Below are positions 24,234-24,273 of a DNA stretch of 24,273 nucleotides, piece by piece. The DNA comes from JBBFMJ01 sp037441225. GTDB lineage: Bacteria; Acidobacteriota; Thermoanaerobaculia; UBA2201. Location: contig JBBISU010000043.1 of assembly GCA_037441225.1 (NCBI GenBank), positions 1-24,273 on the forward strand, written 5' to 3'. Position 1 is the first letter of the stretch. The number at the start of each line of letters is the position of its first letter. The notes below the pieces were generated by a model, which saw only the letters and a list, made by a program, of their open reading frames with translations, did no database searches and was not told the DNA's origin. Made by a program: the position numbers and the translations under genes.

Positions 24234-24273
24234 CGCAACATACAATAATATAATGAAATTTATTTTTTTGTGC

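Overview
This window comes from a strongly AT-rich (by eye about 30% G+C or less), double-membraned bacterium. The diderm envelope is shown by a complete RND/TolC efflux set and an outer-membrane phospholipase A gene. Two exported multiheme c-type cytochromes and a glutaryl-CoA-dehydrogenase-like enzyme suggest an anaerobic or respiratory lifestyle. I cannot name the phylum from the sequence alone. A run of 100 N (16773-16872) marks a scaffold join. Compositionally odd DNA at both ends (1-226 and the hairpin at 24215-24233) suggests the contig may stop at repeats.

Layout. (1) 227-5313, minus strand: a restriction endonuclease gene broken by two frameshifts, its intact DNA methyltransferase, then mnmA, nadA, cutA and the acyl-CoA dehydrogenase, mostly joined by short overlaps. 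(2) 5456-9196, plus strand: one 1246-residue secreted subtilisin-like protease. (3) 9236-12933, minus strand: an operon reading leuC-like, archaemetzincin, a frameshifted zinc-ribbon gene, leuD-like and a geranylgeranyl-reductase-family flavoprotein. (4) 13032-14554, plus strand: two overlapping genes for hexaheme cytochromes. (5) 14576-16944: two divergent coiled-coil genes, both damaged, the second interrupted by the N gap. (6) 17163-23981, plus strand: tetR, lipoprotein adaptor, RND pump, tolC and a frameshifted pldA. A perfect inverted repeat lies over the predicted transcription start of this operon.

Two patterns cut across the regions. First, seven gene starts are preceded by an extended -10 element, TGnTATAAT or TGTTAAAAT. 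In three cases it lies only 7-9 bases before the ATG and no Shine-Dalgarno sequence is present, which implies leaderless mRNAs; genes inside operons instead use strong GGAGG-type sites. Second, five genes carry about eight reading-frame lesions, most in A or T homopolymers, while about 19 kb of conserved genes is intact. This may be sequencing error, real gene decay, phase variation or slippage-dependent expression. I also saw two missing catalytic residues (the second active-site Cys of MnmA; the His after the first active-site Asp in the LeuC-like protein). I did not find a clearly new defence or mobile system.
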